64,000 bases of DNA from the NCBI GenBank assembly GCA_946811695.1, contig OX328123.1:45289017-45353016 (forward strand), read 5' to 3'. Origin of the DNA: Gonocerus acuteangulatus. Its lineage: Eukaryota > Arthropoda > Insecta > Hemiptera > Coreidae. Below are positions 22,421-64,000 of this stretch, piece by piece. Within the stretch, counting starts at the first letter, position 1, and each line of letters begins with the position of its first letter. The notes under the pieces were generated by a model that was not told the origin of the DNA, did no database searches, and saw nothing but the letters and a program-made list of their open reading frames with translations. A program made the translations under genes and the position numbers.

Positions 22421-22647
22421 GCAAAAAATATGAATCCTGTTTAACGAAATAATATCTGGAACACAGCAATAATGATTGATGTAGATTTGAAGACCTTATT
22501 CAAAAACTCTTTCATGTTTGAAACCATAATAACTACATTTCTTTGGAGTGAGGAAGAAAAGGTTACACATATTTGCTCTGAAAAACAAACAACTTTATCA
22601 GGCTCCAAGTTTAATAAAACCGGAACCGGGAATCGTAGCAGTCAGAG

Positions 22648-53776
<31,129 letters not shown>

Positions 53777-53779
53777 ATA

Positions 53780-54560
53780 GAAAAGAGTAGTTAAGTGTTA
53801 TTTATTTGATCTTCCTCTTTCAATCAATACATTATTATTATAATTTTCTCATAGGAAAAATGTCTTTGAATTGATGAAATTCTCTGTCAAGTATAGAATT
53901 AATAGAGGAAAAAAATATCAAAACCTTTTAAATATTATTTTAATTTATAGCACCATAATAAACAATTATAATATCATAAACATTAAAAATTTTTAAATAC
54001 TTCAATTATGTTGTTCAACATTATTGTTGTTTCCTTGCGTCACCAAGTCCTGAAATCTCACCATGATTTAATAAATACCAGTAGAAACTTAGACATTGTC
54101 TGTGTAATAATTTCTCATATCGCACTAGTATTTCTAATGTGGCACAACTCAAAAATCGTTGTTTTTCAGTTATGAAACACATTGGTAAATATGTCTTTAT
54201 CAATAATCAAAACTGTATGTACCTAGCTTCAGAGCTTGTACACCAGAGTTTTATTTTGAGTTATGTCACTTTAGAAATACTAGTGCGATATATTATTGTA
54301 CATTGCTTCGAAAGCCAGAAGTAATATCTTTGTGTGACCTGCATATTCTTGCTTCCTTATTATTTATGGATAACCAAATTTAGGACCTAATACTATTGCA
54401 TGTAAAAAGATACCTAATTCTAGAATAGAATTAAATAAATAAACTTTTTTCATTGGGTATTAGTTTACCAAAAGTATAATAAATGTTATAATTAATTTCT
54501 AAGACATGCAGGGTTTTTTTTTGTATAGCATTTGTGTATAAATATGTATATATAAATAAA
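53780..54560. other. 3' flank of gene B with a small MITE
   Basis: 54113-54297 is bounded by ATATCGCACTAGTATTTCTA and its complement TAGAAATACTAGTGCGATAT, with an inner GGCACAACTCAAAA / TTTTGAGTTATGTC pair: a MITE of about 185 bp. The rest is AT-rich with (TA)n beginning at 54568. Confidence 0.6.
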
Positions 54561-54563
54561 TAA

Positions 54564-54668
<105 letters not shown>

Positions 54669-54682
54669 TATATACATACATA

Positions 54683-56417
54683 CAGGGTGTCCCGTAAATG
54701 TCTAGTCATATTGTGGGAGGTGATAGAGGACCCTTAGGGAAACAAAAAATGTTCTATGACAATTTTCCGAATTCTCGCCCATAAGGGAGAAAACGTCGTT
54801 TTATTGTTTTATCAAGACAAACGTGGTTTTTAGAAGAATAGTCGTTGTAGCTCCGTCCGAAGTGGTTCTACTAAAAAAGGAGTGAAACCAATTGAAAGCT
54901 GAGTAAATTTACTATAAGACTAGTTGGGTGTAAACGTAAAAATGAATGAATGTAAGTATGTATATCTTACCAAAAGAAAGCTATTCTAAATTTCCTGACA
55001 TTTTCTTGATATTTCTTTCCTGCATTACTCCTCAATGGGCGGGATCTGAGATTTCCGGGTTTCAGAAAAACTTTCTCATTTAACCAGCTTTCCATTCATG
55101 TATCACAACCCTGTGTTATTGAAGTATGTGAACGATTTAAGAACAAAAGTTTTAAAAAAAACATGGATCAGTGAAAAGAAAATTATATTTTTTTCTTCAG
55201 TTTATTCAAAAAGCTGAAGAGAAATATTTATTTTTATGAATGTTTACATAATAATTAAGTAAATATTAACTTAAAACAATAAAAAAAATTACTTCCACGA
55301 ATATAAAAAAAAAACCTAAAACAGTAAATAAATAAAATACACATTTATTTTGAATTTATTAATTCAGGTAACTAATACTGGGTCCAGGAGGCGGCCATTA
55401 AGGAACCCCACCCATACATTAACCTCAAAAATTATTATTTTTACCTAGATAACGCATTTGAACACATTTTTACAGGTATTTATATTTAGAAAACAATTGC
55501 TTTACCTTGAATTGATACTGATGGTTACGCTTGTGAACCTCACTTGGATTCTCGTGTGTTTGTTGTGGTAATTAAATATCCTAGATAATAATAATATCAT
55601 AAATAAGATGTACATAGTCCTGTAAAAATGTGTTCAAAATGCGTTATCTAGGTAAAAATAATAATTTTTTTTTTGAGGTTAATGTGTGGTTGGAGTTCCT
55701 TAATGTTCGCCTCCTGGACCCAGTATTAGTTACCTGAATTAATGAATTCAAAATGAATGTGTATTTTATTTATTTACTGTTTTAGGATTTTTTTTATATT
55801 CGTGGAATTAATTTTTTTTATTGTTTTAAGTAAATATTTACTTAATATTTATGTAAAAATGTATAAAAATAAATATTTCTCTTCAGCTTTTTGAATAAAC
55901 TGAAGAAAAAAAAATAATTTTCTTTTCACAGACCCATGTTTTTTTTTAAACTTTTGTTCTGATTTTTTTGTTTACATACTTCAATAAAACAGGGTTGTGA
56001 TACATGAATGGAAAGCTGGTTAAATGAGGAAGTTTTTCTGAGACCCGAAAATCTTAGATCCTGCCCATTTAGGAGTAACGCTGGAAAGAAATATCAAGAA
56101 AATGTCAGGAAATTTAGAATAGCTTTCTGATGGTATGATATACATACTTACATTCATTCATTTTTACGTTTACTCCCAACTAGTCATATAGTAAATATGC
56201 GCAGCTTTCGAATGGTTTCACGTCCTTTCTAGTAGAATCACCTGGGACGGAGCTACAACGACTATTCTTCTAAAAACCACGTTTGTCTCGATAAAACAAT
56301 AAAACGACGTTTTCTCCCTTATGGCCGAGAATTCGGAAAATCGTCATAGAACATTTTTTGTTCCCCTAAGGGGCCTCTATCACCTCTCACAATATGAATA
56401 GACATTTCCTGGACACC

Positions 56418-56420
<3 letters not shown>
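54683..56420. mobile_element. Giant foldback element, TA-flanked
   Basis: 1738 bp starting CAGGGTGTCCCGTAAATG and ending CATTTCCTGGACACCCTG, with TA on both sides. The arms (about 54683-55481 and 55621-56420) are reverse complements over about 800 bp with scattered mismatches, around a loop of about 140 bp. TA target and CAGGG ends suggest mobilisation by a Tc1/mariner-type transposase. No coding frame. A second copy is at 58677-62906. Confidence 0.8.
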
Positions 56421-56472
<52 letters not shown>

Positions 56473-56474
56473 TA

Positions 56475-56895
56475 TATAGAATAGAATAGAATAATATTTA
56501 TTTCCAATAACTCTTTTTCGAGACGTGGACAAGTCATATAATAATATTATAATACATTTAACACTACTTTTGCAAATTTAATCAAGATGCCAGTCCGGAT
56601 GCTAAATCTATTTCAAAAAATTCTTCCGTTGTATAACAAGTTCTTTGTCGGAGTATTCTTTTCAGTTTCTGGATAAGTCTTGTGGTCGGCTGGATGTTTC
56701 TTAATTCCTCAGGCAGGAAATTGAACAAAACTCCTCCACAAAATTCCACTCCTGTCCTATAAAACGTTGTCATATGTTTCTGAATTTTGATTTTTCCTTT
56801 TTGGCGTGTAGAGTAGTAGTGGTCATCTCCATGAATTTTAAATTGGGATAAGTTTTTTTTTACATATTTTACTATTGCCAAAATATACAGCGACG
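56475..56895 (-). pseudogene. LINE 3'-end fragment (CR1/L2-like tail)
   Basis: Minus-strand frame within 56582-56929 reads HYYSTRQKGKIKIQK, then GVEFCGGVLFNFLPEELRN and RILRQRTCYTTEEFFEI, a pattern typical of the C-terminal end of LINE reverse transcriptases. It ends in an (ATTCT)n-like tail at 56476-56495, as in CR1/L2-type elements. 5' truncated. Confidence 0.55.
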
Positions 56896-56990
56896 GCAGT
56901 GTTAAAAAAATATATATATATATATACATATAAACTAACTATCTGGGTTATATATTTTATTAATAGAAAATCTCATACCTTTAACCTTTA

Positions 56991-58250
56991 AAAACTTCCG
57001 ACTCGCAGGAACTGCGTCATCTCAGCGCGGTTCCGTACAGCTCGAAGAAATTGAGTTGATTAGCATCACAAATCACAGGGAACTGACAGTAGCCAACTTA
57101 CACAGAAGCGGATAATTCTTAATCCTCATTCTTGAGGACGGCTGAATGAGCCAATACACTTATGTACTGAAAACGTACTCACTCTACGACTACTGCTCAG
57201 AAGGCTCTATTCAAAAAAATCGAAAATTCGTTGTCATTTTAAATTTCTTGTTTTACTAACAAATTTATTTTACTGTTATAATCAACTGTAAATATGTGCT
57301 TCATGACGAATAAAATTCCATTCTCTCGTGGGTTAAATCTATCTATAAAATAAGAAATAACGATAACTTGAGTTGTAGGAGAATTAAAAAGAAACTTATG
57401 TATACGCTATCATGATTAGCCACTGCCATCATGATTACCACAGCCACTCCAAACTTATTACCAATACCTTTCACAGTTTCTTGGCATATTTTGCTAAAAT
57501 AATAATTTCACTGATAAATGCAGTTTAAAACAAAAAACAACCAATTAAAAAGTGAGATAAACAAAGACAAAAACCGGTTCAAAAGAACAAAACAAACACT
57601 TTTTAAGTTTCAAGCGCTTATATCTCTGATTGACATTGCCCCATCGAATATTGCTTCAGAACCTTTTATGTAGGGAATTTAGTAAGCATTCGAATGGTCA
57701 CCTTCTACTTACCACGATTTCCCAACCGTTTTCGAGATATTTACGAAAAATGTACGAAGATCCGAAAACTTTTCATGTCTATTAATAACATTTCTTTTTT
57801 CGCATACTTCCTTAGCTCCAAATATAACCAAAATTTAAACAGATTAATTTCCAAGACGTAGAAATTATTTCAATTGAATCCCGCGATAACCCACAAGAAA
57901 ATAATGACTTCAAAAACATTTGTTCATTTGTTCAACATTTGTTGTTGTCTTTTCTCAAATACGGTTACAGATATCGCCTTAAAAATGGTTTCATTCGTTT
58001 TCCTATGTTAAGAAACCTATAAAACAAGTACCTGCAATCATATGAACTCCTATCATATGAACTTAAAACGTAAGCGTTACGATTTTTTTTGTGCGAATTT
58101 CGCCCCAAACACCATATTCCAGTGAGCGGATTCAGCTGGTTAACGAACTTGACCTTTCAAATTAGACGACAGATTTTTGTACTAAATGTAATAAAAATCG
58201 GACCATTTTTGAGCTTGCCAGCGAGCGAACAGACAAACATACAACAAACA
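56991..58250 (-). mobile_element. HINE-like element B, long copy
   Basis: In + coordinates starts TTCCGACTCGCAGGAACTGC and CATCTCAGCGCGGTT (3' end), includes the GACAGTAGCCAACTTACACAG, TTGACATTGCCCCATCGAAT and AACGAACTTGACCTTTC blocks, and stops at GCGAACAGACAAACATAC near 58240, before the (TA)n and 5' end. Confidence 0.7.
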
Positions 58251-59004
58251 AACACTGCATCATCTTAGCGCGGTTCTTTCTTAATCCTAACGTCATTTTG
58301 AAAGGTTGAAATAGAAACAGTTATAATTTTGTTTAGACTTTTCATGAAATAATTTATGACCTCAAATAGGTCCGCCCAGACCCTCACCTCCACATGACAG
58401 AAAAATGGTCAGGCAGCACACCTCTGTGAACTTGGCTCCCCACGTTCGAAAAAAAGTATGACAATAGACTCATATAAAACAAGTACTTGCAAGCATATGA
58501 AGTAAGCATAACGATTTTTTTCGCGCGAATTTCGCCCCAAAAACCATGTTCCGGTGGGCGGATTCTGCTGGGTAACGAACTTGACCTTTCAAATAACACG
58601 AAAGCTTTTCAAATTTCATCAAAATCGGACCGTTATTGAGGCCAGGAAAGAGCGAACAGACAAATATACATATATACAGGGTGTCCCCTAAATGTCTAGT
58701 CATATTGTGGGAGGTGATAGAAGACCTTTAAGGGAACAAAAAATGTTCTATGACGATTTTCCGAATTCTCACTCATTAGGGAGAAAACGTCGTTTTATTG
58801 TTTTTTCGAGACTAACGTGGTTTTTAGAAGAATAATCGTAGTAGCTCCGGCCCAGGTTGTTCTACTAGAAAGGAAGTGAAACCAATTGAAAGCCGAGTAA
58901 ATTTACTATAAGACTAGTTCATAGTAAACGTAAAAATGAATGAATGTAAGTATGTCTATCTTACCAAAAGAAAGCTATTCTAAATTTCCTGACACTACGG
59001 TGAG

Positions 59005-59319
59005 TTGCCTCCTGGTGAAGAACGCCCACAGCCCACCAGAAGAGTTGAAGCTGGAGTTTCCTTCGCACAACTCGCTGCCGGACCTAGCCAACAAGAAGAA
59101 CCAGTACTCAATGAGACAGCTCCCGCCGACCAACATCCAGGCAACACATCAACACCGACTCCAAGGCGGACCACTCCCTTCATTCCTCCACCAACTTCCT
59201 CCAATGACATCACTTCCCTCCTTAATACCTTCTTGTCAGACTTCAGATCCCTTATTAGTCCTCTCATTACCCTCCTTAATACTATAGTTACTCACCTGCT
59301 CCCAACCCTTTCAAAATGA
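59005..59319 (+). CDS. LINE ORF1, C-terminal remnant
   Basis: 104-codon open frame. RRVEAGVSFAQLAAG resembles the block just after the zinc knuckles in Jockey-type ORF1; a Pro/Thr-rich linker and an amphipathic end (LLNTFLSDFRSL, LLPTLSK) follow. The N-terminal part was lost on insertion, so the first Met is incidental. Stop overlaps the ORF2 start as ATGA. Confidence 0.7.
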   Translation: MPPGEERPQPTRRVEAGVSFAQLAAGPSQQEEPVLNETAPADQHPGNTSTPTPRRTTPFIPPPTSSNDITSLLNTFLSDFRSLISPLITLLNTIVTHLLPTLSK

Positions 59320-62021
59320 TTCCCTCTCCCACACACAAATCCTTGTCCATCCTACTTTGGAATGCTAACGGCATCACAAATCACACAAACGAACTGACTA
59401 CATTACTACAAGACAAAAGTATAGATGTCGCACTCATCACTGAAACGCGACTTACCAAAAATAAACATTTACGAATTCAGGACTACAACACTTACCGTAC
59501 CGACCACCCAGACGGTAAAGCCCATGGCGGATCTGCCATCCTAATACGAAGAACCTTATCCCATCACCCCCTTCCTACCAATCCAACACATTCACTCCAA
59601 GCCGCCACTATTACAATCTCAACATTTTCCTTCCCAATTTCCCTGTCAGCTGTCTACTGTCCTCCTAATAAACCTCTAATTGAGTCAGAAATTCTAGATC
59701 TTCTAGAATCCCTAGGTTCCAAATTCCTTCTAGGAGGTGATTTCAACGCCAAGCATCTTCAGTGGGGGTCAAGGGTAACCAATTCCCGTGGTCGTACCCT
59801 ACTCTCTGCACTCTCCTCAAAGTACTGCTCAACCATTTCCCCGAATTCCCCAACATACTGGCCTACCGATCCAAACCGTATCCCCGATCTCATAGACTTC
59901 TTTGTATCCTTTGGTCTTACATCCGTCTACACCTCAATAGTTACCCTGGATGACTTATCCTCTGATCATAGTCCTCTAATCCTTACACTCTCGCTACAAC
60001 CTATTCCAAAGCCCCAACCTCCTTCCTTAATCACTGGACCTATCGATTGGAACCTCTTCCGATCCCTCCTTGAAGACACCATTAACCTCAACATTTCCCT
60101 TAAAACCCCTGAAGACCTTGATATAGCTGTCCAACAATTCACAACCTCCATTCAGCAATGTGCATGGAATTCCTCCCTTCCTAAACGCCATCATCACCCA
60201 ATCCCACCTGAAAGTCCTCTACCCCAATCCCTAAGAGACCTAATAACATCCAAACGCCAAGCACGAGCTCTGTGGCAGAGAACTCGCCATCCCTCCGACC
60301 GTCGCTCTTACAATCAATTATGCCGATTAGTAAAGCGACAACTAATCCAACATCGTTCCGAATCCTTTAATTCCTACCTTTCATATCTATCAACCTCCGA
60401 CAAATCCCTTTGGAATGCTACTCGCAAAATCCTAAAATACCATCCTGTATCTCCCCCTCTTCGTCGAGAGGACAGCACATGGGCCACCTCCGACGAAGAG
60501 AAATCCGAGTTGTTTGCTGATCATCTCAAAAAAACATTTACTCCTCATCCTCCTCCTGATCCTGGATCCCATTTACCGGGATTAGATGATTTCCTACAAT
60601 CCCCACTTCCTCTCTCCCTACCACCAAATGCAGTCAATCCATCTGAAGTTAAATTTCTAATATCCCGACTACCTTCCCGGAAATCCCCTGGTTACGACCT
60701 CATCACCTCCAGAATCCTTAAACAGCTTCCAACCAAGGCCATTGTATTCCTCACCTACATCTACAACTGCATCCTCCGAACAACCCATTATCCCATACTC
60801 TGGAAATTCTCAATAGTTGTCCTCTTTCCTAAACCTGGTAAACCTCCCAACAATCCTTCCTCCTACCGCCCTATCAGTCTTCTTCCAATATTCTCCAAAC
60901 TATTTGAAAAGATTTTATTAAAGCGCCTACTACCTATCCTAAATTCCTTAAATCTCATCCCATCTCATCAATTCGGCTTCCGCTCCCAACACTCCACAGT
61001 GCAGCAAGGGCTTCGCGTTGTTGATCTCATCTCCTCATCCCTCGAGCGAAAAGAGTATTGCACGTCTGCCTTCTTGGACGTTGCCCAGGCATTCGACCGA
61101 GTCTGGCACACAGGCTTACTCTTCAAGCTCAAAACCCGCCTTCCCAGCACCCTTTACCTAATCCTTCGCTCCTACCTCTCAGACAGGTTTTTCCAAGTCC
61201 GGCATGGAACAGCCTACTCAGATTATTTCCCTGTGGAAGCGGGAGTTCCTCAGGGTAGTGTCCTCGGTCCCATCCTTTATACCCTATATACAGCTGACAT
61301 TCCAACACATCCTGACACCCTCTTGGCCACGTATGCAGATGATACGGCCATCCTTTCACCCCACATAAATCCAGACACAGCTTCCCAGAACCTACAATCC
61401 CATTTAACCCAAATTGAACAGTGGTGCAAAAAGTGGCGCATCAAGATAAACGTCGAAAAATGTCACCAAATAACATTCACCCTTCGACGTAAAACCTGTC
61501 CTACTGTTTCCTTCAACGACAATCCTTTACCTATAACCAACACCGTCCGATACCTTGGGTTTTATCTTGACTCACGATTAACTTGGAACGCACACATTAA
61601 ACATAAACGGCAAGAACTCAATCGACGATTCGGACAACTATACAGACTACTAAATCGAACATCACACTTAACCGTACATAGCAAACTAACTGTCTACAAC
61701 TCATTAATAAAACCGATATGGATTTACGGAATCGAACTCTGGGGGACAGCCAAGCATTCCAACATCCACCGAATCCAAACATTCCAATCCAAAATCCTAC
61801 GTACCATAGTTAATGCTCCTTATTATGTTTCGAATCGCACCCTCCATAATGACCTAAATATTCCTTTTGTCCAAGATATAATCCCTATTCGCTTCTCATC
61901 TTTCCATAGTAAATTGATTAATCATCCTAATCCTATAGCCCAATCCTTATCCAGCACCAATCATCCTTCCTCTCCTCCCAGACGTCTTCATAGGAAGTGG
62001 CCCCGGGATCTACTAACGTAG
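59316..62021 (+). CDS. Jockey-type LINE ORF2: endonuclease and reverse transcriptase
   Basis: 901 codons, uninterrupted. APE-type endonuclease at about 1-225 with Glu43 in ITETRL, GGDFNAKH and SSDHSPL. RT spans about 430-740 with SPGYDLI, YRPISLLPIFSK, FGFRSQHST, FLDVAQAFD, GVPQGSVLGP and YADD at 673-676. No RNase H. Start chosen at the ATG overlapping the ORF1 stop. GC-richer than the flanks. All checked catalytic residues are present, but the copy has no 5' end and so no promoter of its own. Confidence 0.93.
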   Translation: MIPSPTHKSLSILLWNANGITNHTNELTTLLQDKSIDVALITETRLTKNKHLRIQDYNTYRTDHPDGKAHGGSAILIRRTLSHHPLPTNPTHSLQAATITISTFSFPISLSAVYCPPNKPLIESEILDLLESLGSKFLLGGDFNAKHLQWGSRVTNSRGRTLLSALSSKYCSTISPNSPTYWPTDPNRIPDLIDFFVSFGLTSVYTSIVTLDDLSSDHSPLILTLSLQPIPKPQPPSLITGPIDWNLFRSLLEDTINLNISLKTPEDLDIAVQQFTTSIQQCAWNSSLPKRHHHPIPPESPLPQSLRDLITSKRQARALWQRTRHPSDRRSYNQLCRLVKRQLIQHRSESFNSYLSYLSTSDKSLWNATRKILKYHPVSPPLRREDSTWATSDEEKSELFADHLKKTFTPHPPPDPGSHLPGLDDFLQSPLPLSLPPNAVNPSEVKFLISRLPSRKSPGYDLITSRILKQLPTKAIVFLTYIYNCILRTTHYPILWKFSIVVLFPKPGKPPNNPSSYRPISLLPIFSKLFEKILLKRLLPILNSLNLIPSHQFGFRSQHSTVQQGLRVVDLISSSLERKEYCTSAFLDVAQAFDRVWHTGLLFKLKTRLPSTLYLILRSYLSDRFFQVRHGTAYSDYFPVEAGVPQGSVLGPILYTLYTADIPTHPDTLLATYADDTAILSPHINPDTASQNLQSHLTQIEQWCKKWRIKINVEKCHQITFTLRRKTCPTVSFNDNPLPITNTVRYLGFYLDSRLTWNAHIKHKRQELNRRFGQLYRLLNRTSHLTVHSKLTVYNSLIKPIWIYGIELWGTAKHSNIHRIQTFQSKILRTIVNAPYYVSNRTLHNDLNIPFVQDIIPIRFSSFHSKLINHPNPIAQSLSSTNHPSSPPRRLHRKWPRDLLT

Positions 62022-63049
62022 TGAAGTGTCGTGAAGTGCTCAAAAGTCAGTGTGATTGTAATAATGATAATTGAGAGTGATATCGATGGATATTTTCTCT
62101 CCTCGTGATATCACAGGCCACGCCTCATTCGCCTCCAATCCTCCCTGCTAGTCGCAGGGTGTGGTTGGATGGCGTAAGGTAACTCCAGGTCATCCTAGAA
62201 TCCTTCCTAAAGGAAGGTATTCGGTTGACAACTGGTGGCACCTGAGGCGTGGTCAAGCTATACCTATACCTATGTCAAATTACATAATACATATACTGTA
62301 GATTGTAATATTTCTGTAAATAAATAAAAATAAATAAAAAAAAATTTCCTGACATTTTCTTGATATTTCTTACCAGCGTTACTCCTCAATGGGCAGGATC
62401 TGAGATTTTCGGGTTTTAGAAATACTTCCTTATTTAACCAGATTTCTATTCATGTATCACAACCCTCTGTTATTGAGGTATGTGAACGATTTAGGAACAA
62501 AAGTTTAAAAAAAAACATGGATCTCTGAAAAGAAAATTAAATTTTTTTCTTCAGTTTACCAGAACCCCGACCACACATTAACCTGAAAAATAATTATTTT
62601 TACCAAGATAACCTATTTGAACACATTTTTAGAGGTATTTATAATTAGAAAACAAATGTTTTGCCATGAATTGATACTGATGGCTACGCTTGTGAACCAC
62701 CCTGGAATTCTCGTGAACCCATGTGTGTTTGTTGTAGTAATTAAATATTCCATCCCTAATAAATAAGATAAGAAAAAAACCCAATAAAACGGCGTTTTCT
62801 CCCTTATGTGTGAGATTTCGAAAAATCGTCATAGAACATTTTTTGTTCCCCTAAAGATCCTCTATCATCCCCCCACAATATGACTAGACATTTACGGGAC
62901 ACCCTGTATATACAAATTTGAACCACCGTTATTTTCGTTCTCTAGGGGTTCTGAAACGCAAAATTTTCTAGTTCTTCTGGATTGCGTCATGAGGTCAACC
63001 TTATAAGCGGGGTTCCTCCCTATGAAGGGAGGGAGGAACCGCGCTAAGA

Positions 63050-64000
63050 AAAACCCTGGAGTACCATGATCAGTTTTTTTTTTCAATTTTTGATTGATTG
63101 TACGTTTTTTTTACTATGCTCTTAGTGCTTGAATTATCTTTGTCTTCGAGAAAATAAAGCAAGCCTCCTTAGGGCTACATAATTTAAATAAAATTACCTT
63201 GAATGCATTGCAAGCCTCCTTTGGGCTATTTAATTTAAACAAAAATACCTTGAATGCAATGCAAGCCTCCTTTGGGCTATGTTTTTAAACAAAAATACCT
63301 TGAATTTTCCATATAAAATGTCTCTGTTTTTTCTTTATAAGAATCTGCGCCAACAAAAAAAAGATATTGCAAATTTTCTCCGCAGGAGTTTGTAGGCAAC
63401 TTAATTTGTTTAATTGATTGTAAAGCAATAAATGAGTTAAAATGGCACTATCATATTTCAAAATGGCAAGGTCATTTCTTTTTATTATATTTGACCATTT
63501 TTCTTAAAGAAATGGAGAGAAACACAGTTGCAGAGGAACTGGTAGTTTCTTGCACATTACAAGAGGAAGTAACCGGTGTACCAGATTTATGTGAAAGCTC
63601 GAATTCAAAGGATCTCATGCGTTGGGACTGCTACTTGTTTGTATTATTAATGTACTTGAATAACTGATGTAGAATTTATGTTGAGGAGGGAAATATTTAG
63701 TTCAATAGATGAGCAGGGAGATTTAGTATTTTTTTATTGATTTATCGATTGCCAATATAATTTAAATAGTTGAGGCGATGACTTTCAAAATGGGTTAAGT
63801 CCATTTTGTCATAAAATTAATTTCTTTTCTAAAAACTTTCTTTTTCCTTACAGCAAAAACTTTTTTTGGGAGGGGGATTCAATAAATCTCACCAAAAATA
63901 AGGAAATTAATGTTATTTTGGCCTCGTAAGTATTAATTTCCTAAACAAATTATACTAGCTTAGACGTTTCTTGTATCCCCTGAACAGTTTTACGATTTTT
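63050..64000. other. AT-rich end of window with a minisatellite
   Basis: 63158-63305 has three units of about 53 bp built on GCAAGCCTCCTTTGGGCTA plus AAATACCTTGAAT. The rest shows no coding or repeat signal. Confidence 0.6.

Larger units (their letters stand above)
58995..62341 (+). mobile_element. 5'-truncated Jockey-type LINE with 13-bp target duplication
   Basis: AAATTTCCTGACA lies at 58982-58994 and 62342-62354. The unbroken sequence is visible in the other foldback copy near 54990. Contains the ORF1 end, the full ORF2, a 320-bp 3' UTR and an (AAAT)n/A tail. Confidence 0.9.
58677..62906. mobile_element. Foldback element copy 2, split by a LINE
   Basis: Begins CAGGGTGTCCCCTAAATG and ends CATTTACGGGACACCCTG with TA on both sides. 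Without the LINE and one target copy it is about 870 bp: left arm and loop of the 54683-56420 type, with most of the right arm deleted. Confidence 0.75.
58253..63045 (-). mobile_element. HINE-like element B, split by a foldback element
   Basis: Right part 62907-63045 carries the 5' end (AGCGCGGTTCCTCCC on the minus strand, up to TTCAAATTTGTATATA). Left part 58253-58676 carries the GACCTTTCAAAT, CGAATTTCGCCCC and 3' blocks. The foldback at 58677-62906 sits in the (TA) microsatellite between them. Confidence 0.7.

Overview
The window is eukaryotic nuclear DNA, AT-rich, with GT-AG introns, long (TA)n tracts and densely nested transposable elements. An arthropod, most likely an insect, is the best fit: the two host genes look like insect DHRS11/farnesol-dehydrogenase-type short-chain dehydrogenases, and the elements (Jockey-type and RNase H-bearing LINEs, Penelope-like, helentron/HINE-like, piggyBac-type MITE) are common in insects. 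The species cannot be named from sequence alone.

Host genes. Two tandem genes on the + strand encode cytosolic-type SDR oxidoreductases. Gene A (5318-20744) and gene B (22648-53776) each have six exons with identical intron phases (0,1,2,0,0) and identical internal exon lengths (175, 130, 130 and 135 nt). They predict proteins of 251 and 253 residues with the TGxxxGxG, NNAG and YxxxK motifs. A third, broken exon-1 copy lies upstream (2837-2950 and 4576-4598), split by a transposon. Exon 1 is almost identical in A and B, while the other exons are only about 50-65% identical in protein.

Layout. 1-2060: decayed minus-strand RT/RNase H LINE. 2837-4598: broken exon 1 carrying a 1625-bp Transib-like element. 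5318-20744: gene A. Its intron 2 carries a HINE-like element that holds an intact LINE (8618-13270); its introns 4 and 5 carry a piggyBac-type MITE, minisatellites and SINE pieces. 22648-53776: gene B. Its 18.6-kb intron 1 carries HINE-like elements, SINE-in-SINE, a second Transib-like piece, and a head-to-head Penelope-like pair invaded by an intact two-ORF Jockey-type LINE (35127-40072). Its introns 2 and 3 are largely HINE-like copies. 54683-56420: giant 1.7-kb foldback element. 56991-63045: HINE-like copies, one invaded by a second foldback copy, which is itself invaded by a Jockey-type LINE (58995-62341).

Almost all DNA outside the twelve exons is transposon or simple repeat. Several insertions can be dated relative to each other because target-site duplications and empty sites are both visible within the window.
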